Assembly: GCA_905250125.1 (NCBI GenBank)
Contig: CAJNOL010000081.1
Span: forward strand, 124,001 to 188,000
Length of the DNA: 64,000 nucleotides
Reading direction: 5' to 3'
DNA from: Rotaria sordida
Taxonomy: Eukaryota; Rotifera; Eurotatoria; Philodinida; Philodinidae
The notes under the pieces were generated by a model, which was not told the origin of the DNA, searched no databases, and saw only the letters and a program-made list of their open reading frames with translations. Shown here piece by piece: positions 1 to 12,498 of this stretch. The translations under genes were made by a program, and so were the position numbers. How positions within the stretch are numbered: the first letter of the stretch is position 1; each line of letters begins with the position of its first letter.

Positions 1-2808
1 AAAAATAACAACATGACTGTGTCTATTAACTGTGCTGAAGAAGTATAGTTTCTTTTTAAACTATCAACAAAATATTTTTCTCGTCATTCTCTATATCAAT
101 AATTATGGACTAGTGCATAGGTATTCTTAATTTCAACTACAGTTGAATTTGTTCAGTATGATTCTAACTTTTGGTCGTTCTTCTCGAATGTATAAATCAG
201 TCTGAACTTTGTTGAAGTATAATCATATTTTATTCACATTGAGCACTATATCTTCTGTTGTTGAATGTGATAAATACTAGTAGTTTTATCTTTATTGAGA
301 AGCTAAATGTAATGCTATTTGCTTATCAAGCTTTTTTTGTTCCTTAAAAAAGATAAAAATAATATATTTACATCATCATCCATCCAACCAAATTTGCAGT
401 AAGGAGAAAAAAGGAACAAGATGATGGTGATGATGAAGAGAAGTCATCAATTTTCATTGAAGAAGACAAGATACGTTGTATACACATGAGGATATGATTA
501 GTCTATCTAAAGATAGAAGATAAAAATGCCCATACTGTGTATCTTGAAGACCATGAGGGAAAAAATAAGTGAACTGATCAAGAATATCAATCCAAAGATA
601 TATATTTTGAAATAAAAGACTTCGAAGCATTTACTCTATAACAACAATTTAATTAAAATTGTTTTTGAGAGATTATTTTGTACAGAATAAACATGTTTAA
701 ATGTTATTATCGACTAATTTTTTAATAATCGATTCAAGTTGATAACAAAAAACTATAATTCATCACATTTTTATATTTTAAACGCACAATTTGATTTTAT
801 CTAAACAAGGATTGTGTTGGTCTAAATAATTTCATAGAAAATCCGGACAAAAAAAAACGTGGTAACGAAATAGAACGAGAAAGTAAAATGGAAAAAGAAA
901 TAAGAAGAATTTTTTCGAATTAAACAATTAGATTAAATCTATTGTCTTAAGGAAGTACCTATTCGCTCTTTTTTGACCATATCTGGTTCTCGACTAGGGT
1001 AGCACTGATCCACATAAAATTTTTACTATAGATAAAGTACCTAGAATAAGATGACATATGTTCAGCGAAAAAAAATTCTAAACAAGACTTTCGTAATTTT
1101 TTCGGAAAAACCCTAGTTTTCCATAGGATCACATCGAGTCTGCTTACAATCTCCATCTAACTTTGTACAATTAGACTGAACATTTTTTTTTCGGAGATAC
1201 CTTAGACTCTATCTCAGAAGTGATTTTAAGTTTTTTTTGAAAAATCTTGCTTTCTTTTATTTCCTGTGAGAGTAACATGTAAAGATTCGGATTTAAAACT
1301 AGGGTACTGGTATCCAGGATTCTATAAATCCTGATAGGAAGATCAAAAATAAAAATGATTGATTTCATCTTTGGAAGATACTTCCAAGCAGCTATGGTCA
1401 AAATTTCAGCCTGATCAGCTAAAGTAAAACTGGAGTCATATGCCAACTCGATGGTTTTCGAAGATTCTTTCAAAAATCGCTGAAGATCTGCTTTGAAAAT
1501 TTTTTTCTCGAACATAAGTCCCATCACATTTTTGATAATCTAGCTCTCGGTAAAAATGTAAGTCCGATCAGTTGTATTATTGCCGAGAGCCAGAAGTAGT
1601 ACGAAAGAGGAAGTTTCCTTGAGGGCATATAAATATACCAGAATTAGATCATCACTATGTTTATCAATAGCATATTTAACCTTTGCAAAGTACCTATGAA
1701 ACAAGTACACTAGCAATATAATACGCAAGTTATACCTTTAAAAATATCATCTTTTTGTTTTCAATAAGAAAAATATATTTCAAAGAAAAAAATTGTTAAA
1801 TGTTGGAAATAGGTCGTTGTTTTAAAAGAGACTATTGACTTTTTTTTTTTCAAAAATACTGATAAAATTCTTATTATTCTAAAACAACAAGAGGATTAAG
1901 CATTTTAAAAAGTTTACTCAAAAAACGGTGCTTTAGATTGATCCAATTGAGATCCATTTTCACTATGAGCGTGTGTTTGTAGGTCAATATCAGTGCACAT
2001 AACTTGATGACTTTTTTCTCAATATCAATATAATCTAAAGATGTATTTCAGAATAATTTGTTTCGTTGCTTATAAAACTTGAGTAAATGAAAATATTTCT
2101 TTTTTGGATACTTGAACCGAGCTTCACTCATATCCAGGTTAATGATTGTGGCCTCCATAAACCAACAGATTTCGCTAGAACTGATTGAAAATATACGTGG
2201 AAGCATTGTATCCAATTGAAAAACTTTCTGTCCCGGAATACTGCTTCCAATTTTCAGTATTTTTCTGCTGGAATTGATCCTTATGCATTTATTTGTGTAT
2301 CTATTCTTTTTTATCTTTGCTTTATGTTCGTTACTTAAAAGCATTAGCCTAAGTAAATGTATGAAAATGAAAGACTACATTCAGTTCCGACGAAACTTAA
2401 ACATTGAACATCATTCAAATGCATTGCAATAATAATGAATATAAGTTAAAATTTATTTAAAAGATTTAAGCAAACAAATAACTAATAGAACGCTTTACAC
2501 ACACTCATGCATACTCTCGGTAAGGTTGTTCAAGAAAAATAGGAAACAGAGGAAAAAGGGCATATGTGCTGATGCATAACATCATTGAGCTAGGAAAAAA
2601 AAAGAGACTTACATAAAGAGATATTCCTCTATTCTTTTTTTTTTCATTATTAATAATATATATGTGTTATTAATATTCGATTTTTGTTAAATGTTAGGGT
2701 GAATTAAAAGAAAAAGAGAGAGAGCAAGAAAGAGAAAGGAGAGAATAAATAATTATTGTAATGTTAATATAGCAACAGAATGAGAATTAATTTGATTATG
2801 ATTCTGAT
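1..2808. other. Non-coding flank with diverged repeat
   Basis: AT-rich stretch with no gene I can support. Minus-strand open frames at 1171-1527 and 2048-2344 have no recognisable domain and no neighbouring exons. Parts of 959-1460 resemble a segment at about 30830-30970 inside the NAP1 gene, so at least this piece looks like old dispersed repeat. Confidence 0.6.
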
Positions 2809-5800
2809 CTATTTATTGATAATTGTATTTAAATTATTATCATTTTCAAAAGGTGATGCAGCTGATGATGAACCACCTTCAGCAACAGCACCATCAGATG
2901 AAACTGCTTGATCATCAATACTTTGACTTTGTAATTGTGGTTCATGTTGTTGAGATATTTGTGATACATTTGATGTTTGATTTTGATGTTGTGTAAATTG
3001 ACCTGTAGTAACACTTGATCGAGATACAGTTTGAATTTTTTGTGTGAATGATTCTTCTTGAGTTTGTCCTAATTCTTTTGCTCGATTCATATATTGATCA
3101 CGTAATGATGATAGACTACTACTACCCGTATTTGATTGTTGTTGTCGACGTATTTCTTGTATTGGATTTATACTTTCAGAAACTGATCCACTTTTAAAAC
3201 GACCACGTAATGCATCAAAACCAGGTGGAGAACCTTGAATATGTTGTGGAGCAGCCGATTGTTGAACATTTGTTAATGTATTACTAAGATTTCCTTGTTG
3301 TAACATTTGATAATATTCAGCACTATTTACTGGTGGTTCTTGAGATGTTGGTAATGCTGAATATGTCATTGAATAGGTTTTTGTAGAATGTGTTGATGTT
3401 TGACCTGGTCCACCACTTGATGATGTATGAGTCGAACTTTCATATTGTCGTGTTGATTTAATTTTAGTTTTTGCTTCATATGTTGGAACCGATGTTGGAC
3501 CAGTAAATTTATTCCTAAGAGCCTAAATTTAAAAAAAAAACAATTTTAATAATAAGAAAATTAGAAAAGCAAACTGACTCGAAGTCCAACTGGTTGTGCA
3601 GGTTGTTGAGCTTGTATAATTTGTTGTTGTTGTTCTTGATATTGCTGTGGTTGAATTCTTGGAGTAGCTTGTTGATGTTGAGATACTTCAATTTGAGCAG
3701 CATATTCTCGTTCTTGTTGCTGTTGAGCGCGTTGAGCAGCTTGTTGACGTTGAGCTGCTTCTAATTGAGCAGCATGTTCTCGCTCTTGTTGTTGTTGACG
3801 AGCCAATTGAGCTGCATAATAGTCTATTATAGACAAAAACAAAAAAAATTTCAGCGATACATGTAAAATGTCTTATTGTCATAAATATAACTTTTTTAAT
3901 GATATCTCCTCTCTTGAAGGAAATATATTCTGTTATGTTTAGATTCCATTTGGGATTAATAAAATATTGAAATAAAAAAACAAATAAACAATAGTACCTT
4001 GCTCGCCTTGACGTTGTCGTTCCGAATCTGTTCGAACATGTTGTTGTTGTTGTTGTTGTTGTTGATTTGGAGATATTTGTTGATATTGTTGTCCTCCACT
4101 AACACCAACTGTCGAACGATATTGGTCTTGTTGATAGGTAGATGATGATGGTGATTGTTGAGAAGCAACTCGACGTTGCTGCTCATAATAAGCATCGGAT
4201 TGACCTGGTTGACCTAAATTAAAAATTTTGATGAATTATTTATCCAAAAACAAATTTTTGTTTTTTCTTTTATTAAACCATGATGCTGTTGTTGTTGTTG
4301 TTGTTGTCGATAAGAATCCTGATTGACAGTAGATGAAATATTAGTTTGAACTTGTTGAGGCCGATAATGATATGCATCATTTTGATCTTGACCTATAATT
4401 CATAATAAAAAAAAAGAATACGTAAGAAATTTATATTTCATTCTTTGTAAGACCTTGTTGTCGATGTTGTTGTTCTTGATTCGATGACACTTGAACTCGT
4501 CGTTGTTGATGTTCATCATAATGTTGAGATTCTTGAGTTGAACGACTTTGCTGATATTGTTGTTGTTGTTGTTCAGTACGTTGTTGTTGTTGTTGTTGTT
4601 CAGTACGTTGTTGTTGTTGTTGTTCAGTACGTTGTTGTTGTTGTTCAGTACGTTGTCGTTCTTGTTCTTGTTGTATATAATATTGTTGTTGAGCCAGTTG
4701 TTGCCGTTTTTGTTCTTCTTGTTGTTGTCTTTGAATTTGTTGTTGACGTAACAATTGTTGATATTGTTCTAGAAATATTCAATATGTACATATATATATT
4801 AAGGTTATATACTTGATATTATTTCTCATCAATTTTATCACATAATGTGAGTCAAAGATAAGGTCAGTATGACAGATAGATAAACAAAGACATATACCGG
4901 GAGTCAATTGACTATAATACTGTTGAAGTTGATCGTCGTGCTGTTGCGGTGGTTGTTTCGAAGGTTGAGAGGTTACATGTTGTTGCGATTGTTGTTGTTG
5001 TTGATGACTACCACTACTCTCATATTGTTGTTGTGAGTTACTAGTTATTACTCGAACTGGTACTTGTTGACCCTATTATAATATAAAATAAATATTTCAT
5101 ATGATTTATTTACAAATACGAGTTTTATTAATATCTTAGTCATTTAGAGATTTACTGAATTGACTTAACGAAACAATGAGCAAAACGAAATATAATGTCA
5201 AGCTGAATGAAAAGAACATTCATCTGTCATCGTTAACGTCTATCTCTAGAACATCAATGTACTTGAGATTACACTTGCAAATTTTATAAGAAAAAAAAAA
5301 TGAAATACACAAGTACCTGTACATGCTGATCACGACCTCGAGATGGACTTTCTGTTCGTTGATCTAATTCTTGACGTGTATGTTGAACAGAACTTGGTAC
5401 TTGATAATAGCCCGAATTACCGAGTGGTTGTCCAACTTGTTGACGTGGGTCGTGTTGATATTGTTGATGTTGAGATGAAACTTGTGATGATTGTGGTGAA
5501 CTTTGTTGTTCATAATTTGCATGAGCCTGTTGTTGTCGTTGTGGTGATATTTGTTGTTGTTGTGGTGATATTTGTTGTTGTTGTNNNNNNNNNNGTTGTG
5601 GTGATATTTGTTGTTGTTGTGGTGATATTTGTTGTTGTTGTGGTTGATATTGAACGGATGAGCCATGTTGTTGTTGTTGTTGTTCTTGACTACTTACCGT
5701 TCGTACAGTAGCTTTGATTTGATGTGAAGACGGTGGAGGCTGTTGATATTGTTGTTGAGGTGCACTTTTATTAAATCCAGCTACGGATTGATGTTGTTGT

Positions 5801-6051
5801 GGTAATTGGTATGAATCATTTTCAACATGTACATTACGGTCTGACCGAATTTGTTGATGTTGTGAAAGTCCGCCTGAAACACCAGCTGGATGTGATGTAT
5901 ATTCACTTGAAACAACCGATGTACTGACAGCTACTGGTGAAACATACGCTGAATCTTGTGTTGATCTTTGTGCTTGTGACGTAGCATTAGTGTTACCATC
6001 AAAATAATATTGATTGCTATTATGTTCATTTTCAATGTAGTGTGTGGCCAT
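2809..6051 (-). CDS. Glutamine-rich low-complexity protein, 7 exons
   Basis: Exons in transcript order: 6051-5317, 5072-4898, 4768-4454, 4392-4279, 4213-3998, 3823-3579, 3522-2809. All junctions are GT-AG and the frame closes at about 837 residues; the exact length is unknown because a 10-N gap (5585-5594) lies in exon 1. The start is MATHYIENEH; the stop follows NLNTIINK. The protein is dominated by Gln, Ser and Tyr. Exon 1 has a tandem ISPQQQQ unit on both sides of the gap, and exon 3 has an RTEQQQQ unit. Exon 6 has alternating Gln/Ala/Arg that may form coiled coil. I see no folded domain, signal peptide or membrane segment. Composition resembles prion-like or transcription-associated Q-rich proteins, but function is unknown. 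The consistent splicing and non-repetitive ends argue that it is a real gene. Confidence 0.8.
5500..5660. repeat. Triplet/tandem repeat with assembly gap
   Basis: A 21-bp unit (GTTGTTGTTGTGGTGATATTT on the plus strand) repeats in tandem on both sides of ten N bases at 5585-5594. It codes for the ISPQQQQ unit of the Q-rich protein on the minus strand. The gap most likely marks collapse or failure to span the array, so true copy number is not known. Confidence 0.85.
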
Positions 6052-9000
6052 TTTCTTTTTTTTTTTTAAATATTTAGTTAAATATTCTTAGACAATTGTG
6101 AAGAAAAACAAAAGAGATAAACTAAAATATCCAACCAGCAAACAAAAGAAATAGAATTACTACAAATAAACCAAATAGATGAGAATAGATAGCGGTCGTT
6201 CGGTTTGTCTTATCAACACATGATTTTTCTCGTTCTCGTTTATGCTATTTCCTCTTTCTACTTTTGTCTGTCTATATGTATAAATAATACATAAGGAAAG
6301 CGTTTCCAAAGAGTGTTGACTAAAAAGCAAATCTGTTATACATTTCTTTTTTTTTTCTTAGTGTGGATAATTTCTTCCACTGTCGACGCAGAAAAGTATA
6401 GAGCAAACGGATTCGTATACATACAAGACAACTCATCGTTAGCGAGAAGGAAGAAAAAAAAGATATGCAACAACAACATACTACCACAAAACCTCTTCTA
6501 TATACTCGTCTTTATAGATATATTTTTCTTCATACATCGCAAAGAGAAACGACATATATAGCAAAAAAAAAAAAGGAGAAGAAGAAGGATATAAGTGAAA
6601 AGCAACGTAGTGTAGATGATTAGCACTAGCATTTCCGAACTACGGGACATATGACCTCTACATGTGTTATGTTATTTGTGCTTGTGATTAAGATTTGCAG
6701 ATCTGCAATGTTCTTTCTGTAATTAGAGAGAAGATAGATCATATACTTTATTAATGTTGTTTTCTTTTTGAGCAAAATAAAGATCAATAATAGTGTAATC
6801 GTATTGTATAAGAATTTTATTTTATTTTAACATCACTATATTCTTAACTAATATACTAGATAGTAGATATGAAAGATAAAAATAATACATGTGAAATATT
6901 AGATGATATATAAATCATGATCAATAAGATATACCGACTCGCTCATAAGAATATAGAAAAATATAATATTGTAATTGAAAAACTAATATTCAAAAAAATC
7001 TATTTGAATAAGAAAATATTTTAGATTTATATTTAAACGACAACAAAAATATACCCTTTAAGTTGTCCTTGATAGATAGTATCTGTGATATGACAGATTG
7101 ACGTCAATTCTTGCTTGTATAATCAATGAAGCTGAATTCGAAAAAAAAAACAAATATTCTTTGATTGATTGATCAGATTGAAAATTTTAATGAAACATAA
7201 AGAATTTTCTCTTAATTTATGGTTGATTTCAGATTATTATTGAATTCTATAGATCATGTAAATGTTACCATCTGAGAAAATCATTTAGATATTGTTTTTT
7301 TGTTTAGAATATATTAATAGCAACTAACTATTCAAGATATTAGATAGACGAGATCATTATTCTTCTGTTAACAATAATATAGTGTAAACGTTTTTTTTCA
7401 TATACAAATCACTTTTATAATAATTAATAATTCCTATCGAAATGAATAGTATTTACGACAAGGTGGTTATTCAATGCGAGTGCTTGTCAATGTGACATAC
7501 AACAGAAAAACATCAGAAAAAAAACAACAAATCCTTCTATTTATAGAATATCTACTTTGAATATTTGTTTTTTTTCCACTTGACAATATAGACAAAAAGA
7601 AACTGATATACATACAATTTATTGATTGTTAATCTTGACTTTATTTCTTTGTTTTTTTTTCTTAAGACTGATCAAAAATGAAAAGAAATATAGTTGTGTT
7701 AATTTTGTAATTTTCAATAATGACATGATAATTTTTTGTTTCTTTTCTCATCTGACATAAATTAATAGATTTATAATTATTATAACGTATTTTGTATGCG
7801 GTTTCAGGAACTAAATATTGTCTCATTTAAATTATTTAGTGTTTGTACAAGAGTTTGACTTGTCTCTAGGTTATTTTCTCTAATAATTCTTTATTAATAT
7901 TGTTGTTGTTGTTGTTGTTGTTGTTTTTTCACACATGACTGTTATTCTGATATGTTTCTGATGACTTAAATACGATCCTATCGAAGATATAATCAGATTT
8001 TGTTTTGATAAATTCTAGTATAATCTGAGTTTATCTGTTTGTGAATCAGATCAGATTTTTTGTCTTATAAGTAGAAAAACTGATGCATGAGAATACGAAT
8101 GTTATCATATTAACAAAAAGTTGGTGCATGAGAATATAATCCGAGATTAAACAATGAAATCTGTAATAAATTTTGTATTTTTTTTGTCTGACAGATATTA
8201 TTATTGTTACATCCAATATGAAAATTTTTATTGTTACTTTCTATAGAGACATCCTCAATTGACGACATGAAATTAACAAAAGATTATCTGATTGCTAACG
8301 AGGAGAATGTCTTTAGTTGCTCTCTTCCGATTTCAATGACTTTTTACCTATAGATACTACATAGTGTTCTAATAAAAACTTGAAAAGGATTATGGTTCCC
8401 ATTGAGATTCAACTAAGTTACCGAAGTTTTTTCTCGAGGCTCCAGATTTTCGGAAAACAACTCGTATTTTCGAATTTCGATCTGAAACTTTGCGTATATA
8501 AATAACTCAACTAGGTTAGCTTATGATCTACATCTTGAAGAAACTTTGTTGAAAACTTTTATGGAAGTTAATCAAGTTCAGTTCTCTATATGTACAAAGT
8601 TTCAGATCAAAATTCGGATATACGAGCTTTCCGAAAACCTAAGGCTTCTAGAAAACAAACATATCGGAAATTTGCTAGTTTAATTAAATTCCAATAGAAA
8701 GTCCAATCATTTTAGGATTTTTATTAGAACATTGTGTAGTATCTATAGGTAAAAAAAAGTTATTGAAATCGGAAGAGAACAGCTGAAGAGATTCTCTCAT
8801 AAGTTTTACGATCGATCAAAGGGCGTTCTAGATTTTATGTAACCATTTTGGTCTGTTTTTTTTTGCGTTGATCCATGAACATTGCCATGAGTTAGTCAAG
8901 AATAATATACACTCTTCTGAATTTGAGATAGCAATGAACAAAAAATTTCCTGTTCGCTATTCTAAAACATAAAATTTTACTCAAATAGTGTAAGAGTAAT

Positions 9001-10144
9001 ATCTTTCTATATTAAAATTAATTTTCTGCGCTAATTTCTCAAAACAGGAAGAAATATATTTCCATAAAATTTTTTGTCATAATCATTTCATTTGAATTTC
9101 CTGAAAATAGGAACTTATAATCTCATGTTGTGAGTAGATAATACATAATAGATTTCTCAATATTAGAATCAAATAAAAAGCATTTCACTGATTATTATAT
9201 AAGAAAGATAGCAACAACGACTACTTCATAAGATTCAATATAATGAAAGGAAACCAAGTAAATTACTTTGTAATTTCAAGTGAAGAATAAATTGCATAGT
9301 TATTAAAAAATCGAAAGTTTAATGGTTTCTTAGGTAGTGGCTTCATCCATCAACAAGTGCAATACAGCATATATGGACATGAATCGGTTACATAATTAGC
9401 GAAGACAAACAAAGAAATTCTCTATATGACAAGATATGATCTGGTTCTTTATGTCAAAAAAAAATCGATTATTCAGAATTTTGTCAGTTTCAAAAATAAG
9501 ATAAATGCACATATAAAAATACATTTGTTTTTTTTGTTTGAATTTTAGCAAGCTCATTTTGTTTCATTTATAATGCACTATTCAATATGATGGCAGTATT
9601 GAATGATTGAAAATCCAGGATGAATATAATTTTTTGTTAGGAAGAAAAATAATGGTTTTCGATAAAAAACAAAGAGAGATTTTAAGAGAAAAGAACACAT
9701 CCGACATACGCTTATAAATGTATATGTTTGGTAGGCATTAAAAAACAGAACGAAAAAATCAGCCCATAATAATTTTGTAAGTATGTATGTTCTGTTCTTT
9801 TACTAAAATAATGAATGAGTCAAAAAGAAAACATTATTAATGAATATAAAATATTCATTGTTATATCATCATGAAATGAAAATTCATGATACGAATAATA
9901 AAAAAGAAGCAGCTTTCAATTGAAATATACAGTAAATAAGATTAGTTAGAAATATTAAATGAAGTAAAATAAAATAAACAAAAATTTGAACAACTATACC
10001 ATGTGTCAATTCATTTCTTTTTTAGAGACACTCGAACAATGAAAGAAAAAAAAAATTTACTTTGTTTCTCTTTGTAGAGTTTAGCTTCTATTTGCACATG
10101 CGTTTACGCTTCTAGCAGTAACGCACACATACATCATTAAGATT
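6052..10144. other. Intergenic region, non-coding
   Basis: About 4 kb separates the Q-rich gene (transcribed away, minus) from the glycosyltransferase (plus), so it contains both 5' regions. It is AT-rich with homopolymer runs and a short TTG microsatellite near 7900-7925. Apart from the foldback element at 8294-8800 I see no gene or recognisable RNA. Confidence 0.6.
8294..8800. mobile_element. Foldback (MITE-like) element
   Basis: Two arms of roughly 200 bp, 8294-8497 and 8597-8800, are imperfect inverted repeats of each other, judged by eye as well above 80% identical over the outer 80 bp. Matching landmarks: 'agatactacatagtgttcta' on the left reads as its complement within 'ttagaacattgtgtagtatct' sequence on the right, and 'cgatctgaaactttg' on the left answers 'caaagtttcagatc' on the right. 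The roughly 100-bp loop has no coding potential. A fragment matching the right arm lies at about 24238-24352. Confidence 0.75.
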
Positions 10145-11406
10145 ATGCCTTTTCAGACAACTTTCTATCAACGAACCTTTCATCGTGATTTATTCTTATC
10201 ACCAATTAGTTATCAATCAATAAATGTTCTAATGCGACGAAATTGTAGTGATCGTATATGCATTCTTTTGAGTGTTTTACTATTGTTCTATTGTGGATGG
10301 TATATTTTTACTTCATCAAATCGTATTTTTGGATATCAATATGATCCAGCTGAAGAATTAGCTTATAAAAATGCTATTCATGCATCATCACCTATAATAG
10401 ACAATGAACATATATGTTTATCAGACGAAATCGATCTTATATATCTAATTATTTCTTCAAGTTCACATTTTCTTGAACGACAAACAATACGTGAAACATG
10501 GGGATCAATGTCTAATATTTTTGGTGTACATTCACAACGTATTTTTATTATTGGTTATCGATTGGGTGGTAATTTTTATAAAGATTTATCAAATGAAGCT
10601 ACACATGAACAAGATTTACTTTATTTAACTATTGATGATAATTCAGTTACACTTAAAGAATTACATGCTTATCGTTGGTTAGAACAATATTGTTCTAATG
10701 TAAAATATATATTTAAAACAGAAGATGATCTTTTTATAAATTCTCTTCTTATACATGAACTTATACGAGAACTTAAAACTGATTCAAATAATATTGAAAA
10801 TCGATATTTATATAATATATCATTAAATTCACTTTTTCTTGCTCAAACATCTTCTGATGCAAATAAATTTCTTTTTGGTTGGGCATTTCAACCAGGTCGA
10901 CCAGAACGAAATCTTACTGTTTCACAATATTATGTTTCATATAAAGAATATCCAAAAGAATTATATCCACGTTATTGTTCTGGTTTGTTTCTTTTTCTTT
11001 ATAATTATGTTTATATATTATGACTTTTTTTTGTTTTGTTTTATTCTTGTTAATTTAAGGTTTTGGTTATCTAATGAATTCTAAAACAAGAGATGTACTT
11101 ACAATAGAAGGTTTTAAAATTAAAGATCCATTTCGTCTTCCTGATATATTTATAACTGGCATATTACCTGAAAATCTTAATTTTCAATGTGAAATACTTC
11201 CATTTACTTTTCATCAAGGTACAATTGATGAATGTATAAGATTAATTCGAAAGAGTACTACAATAAATCCATTACCACCTAATCCACCAGTTATTATATG
11301 TTCAACTGGTCGTCATATAGGACAAAATTCATTTTCTGATTATCATAGAATGTGGACAACTCTTAAACATATCTATGCTGATAAATTACATACAGTAAAT
11401 AATTAA
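10145..11406 (+). CDS. Beta-1,3-galactosyltransferase-like (GT31)
   Basis: Two exons, 10145-10982 and 11060-11406, joined in frame by a 77-bp GT-AG intron to give 394 residues. It is a type II Golgi glycosyltransferase: a short cytosolic N-terminus, a membrane anchor at about residues 39-58 (ICILLSVLLLFYCGWYIF), then a lumenal catalytic domain. GT31 hallmarks are RQTIRETWG (near 118-126), HEQDLLYLTIDDNSVTLKE (near 156-174), and KTEDDLFIN, whose EDD is the metal-binding DxD equivalent. YCSGFGYLM, created exactly across the splice junction, matches the family's YCSGxGYV motif. Family members transfer galactose or N-acetylglucosamine in beta-1,3 linkage to glycoprotein or glycolipid acceptors; the acceptor here cannot be told. 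It is convergent with the H2A gene, about 190 bp from stop to stop. Confidence 0.9.
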
Positions 11407-11596
11407 TCACAAAAAAAAAATATTTTTTTTATTTTATTTCTGTTCAATTCTCGTTTATAATTATATTTATTTCTTTTTTCATCAAGATTATAAAAATAAA
11501 CAATATAATATACATAAGTAACAAAACAATCTTAGTTATAAAAAGTAAATAAATAAATAAATACAAAAGTACAATGAAAAAGTTAACAACTAAAAT

Positions 11597-12498
11597 TTAT
11601 TCATCCATTGAATCTTCATTATTATCAATACTATTAATTGTTGTATCGCCTAAAATACATGAATAGTAATAACATAATTAAAAATTAATATAAAGTAAAG
11701 ATTTTTTTACCATCGGTACCACTTGTATTACCTCGTTTCTTTGAATTTGATTTTTTACTACTCTTCGTTTGAAGTAATACCTTAAAACAAAAATATCTCT
11801 AGAGAATTAAAAACAAAAAAACAATATATTCAACAAACTTGATGAAGTTTAGGCATGACACCACCAGAAGCAATAGTGACATTTTCACATAATTTATTCT
11901 AAAGTAAATAACAAACACATAACAAAAAAAGAAAAAACAACCGGAGAATTTGTTTTTTTACCAATTCTTCATCATTATGAATACCCAAAAAAATATGACG
12001 AGGTGTAATACGATGTCGTTTATTGTCTCGAGCAGCATTACCTGCTAATTCAGCAACTTCGGCAACCTATGAATATAAATAAAAATACAAAAATTTATGA
12101 TAATAAACTTACTAAATATTCAATTACACCAGCCATATATACAGCAGTACCATCACGAATTTGAATAGGATAATTGGCTTCTTGTAAAAGACGATGAATT
12201 CGATGAACAGGAAAGATTAATCCCTGAAAAAAAAAATTGATTATTGAAAATTAAAAAAAAAAAAGTAATTACAAATTTAACTTACAGCTCGTTTTGTACG
12301 TCGTACAGGTTTTAAACTTGATTCACCACCGTCAATACGTTGACTATTACTTTTTTCTTCCTTGTTGTTATTTAAATTCTGAGATTGTTGTCGTTGTTGA
12401 CTATTAGTACTTTGTACAGTATTATCTGATGTGTTTTTTTGACTTGATGATACATTTGTATCATTATTATTATTATTATTATTTGTCTTTGATGGCAT
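11597..12498 (-). CDS. Histone H2A variant with long tails
   Basis: Six exons: 12498-12286, 12223-12113, 12066-11962, 11898-11839, 11780-11711, 11649-11597; the frame closes at 203 residues. The histone fold is unmistakable: [16 protein letters not shown] (about 70-85), [20 protein letters not shown] (about 101-120), [16 protein letters not shown] (about 131-146) and the [12 protein letters not shown] docking region. The first ~65 residues are a Asn/Ser/Gln-rich extension instead of the short basic H2A tail, and the C-terminus has a Lys/Ser stretch followed by an acidic end (EDSMDE). There is no SQ[E/D]-phi end as in H2AX. It would pair with H2B in nucleosomes. Canonical H2A is about 130 residues and usually intronless, so this is a variant, probably replication-independent. 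Bdelloid rotifers are reported to have replaced canonical H2A and H2AX by larger variants, which this fits. Confidence 0.92.

Noticed and set aside
1171-1728. Minus-strand ORFs near the left edge
   Set aside because: No domain, no adjoining exons, and part of the DNA resembles a repeat; not enough for a gene.
4484-4816. Plus-strand ORFs of long Val or Leu runs
   Set aside because: They are the antisense of CAA/CAG repeats in the Q-rich gene, with no independent support.
5343-5711. Plus-strand ORF across the N gap
   Set aside because: Antisense of exon 1 of the Q-rich gene; it only stays open because the repeat has no stop in that frame.
6313-6561. 82-codon plus-strand ORF beginning with a signal-like sequence
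   Set aside because: The hydrophobic start comes from a T-run; codon use and A-runs look intergenic, with no following exon.
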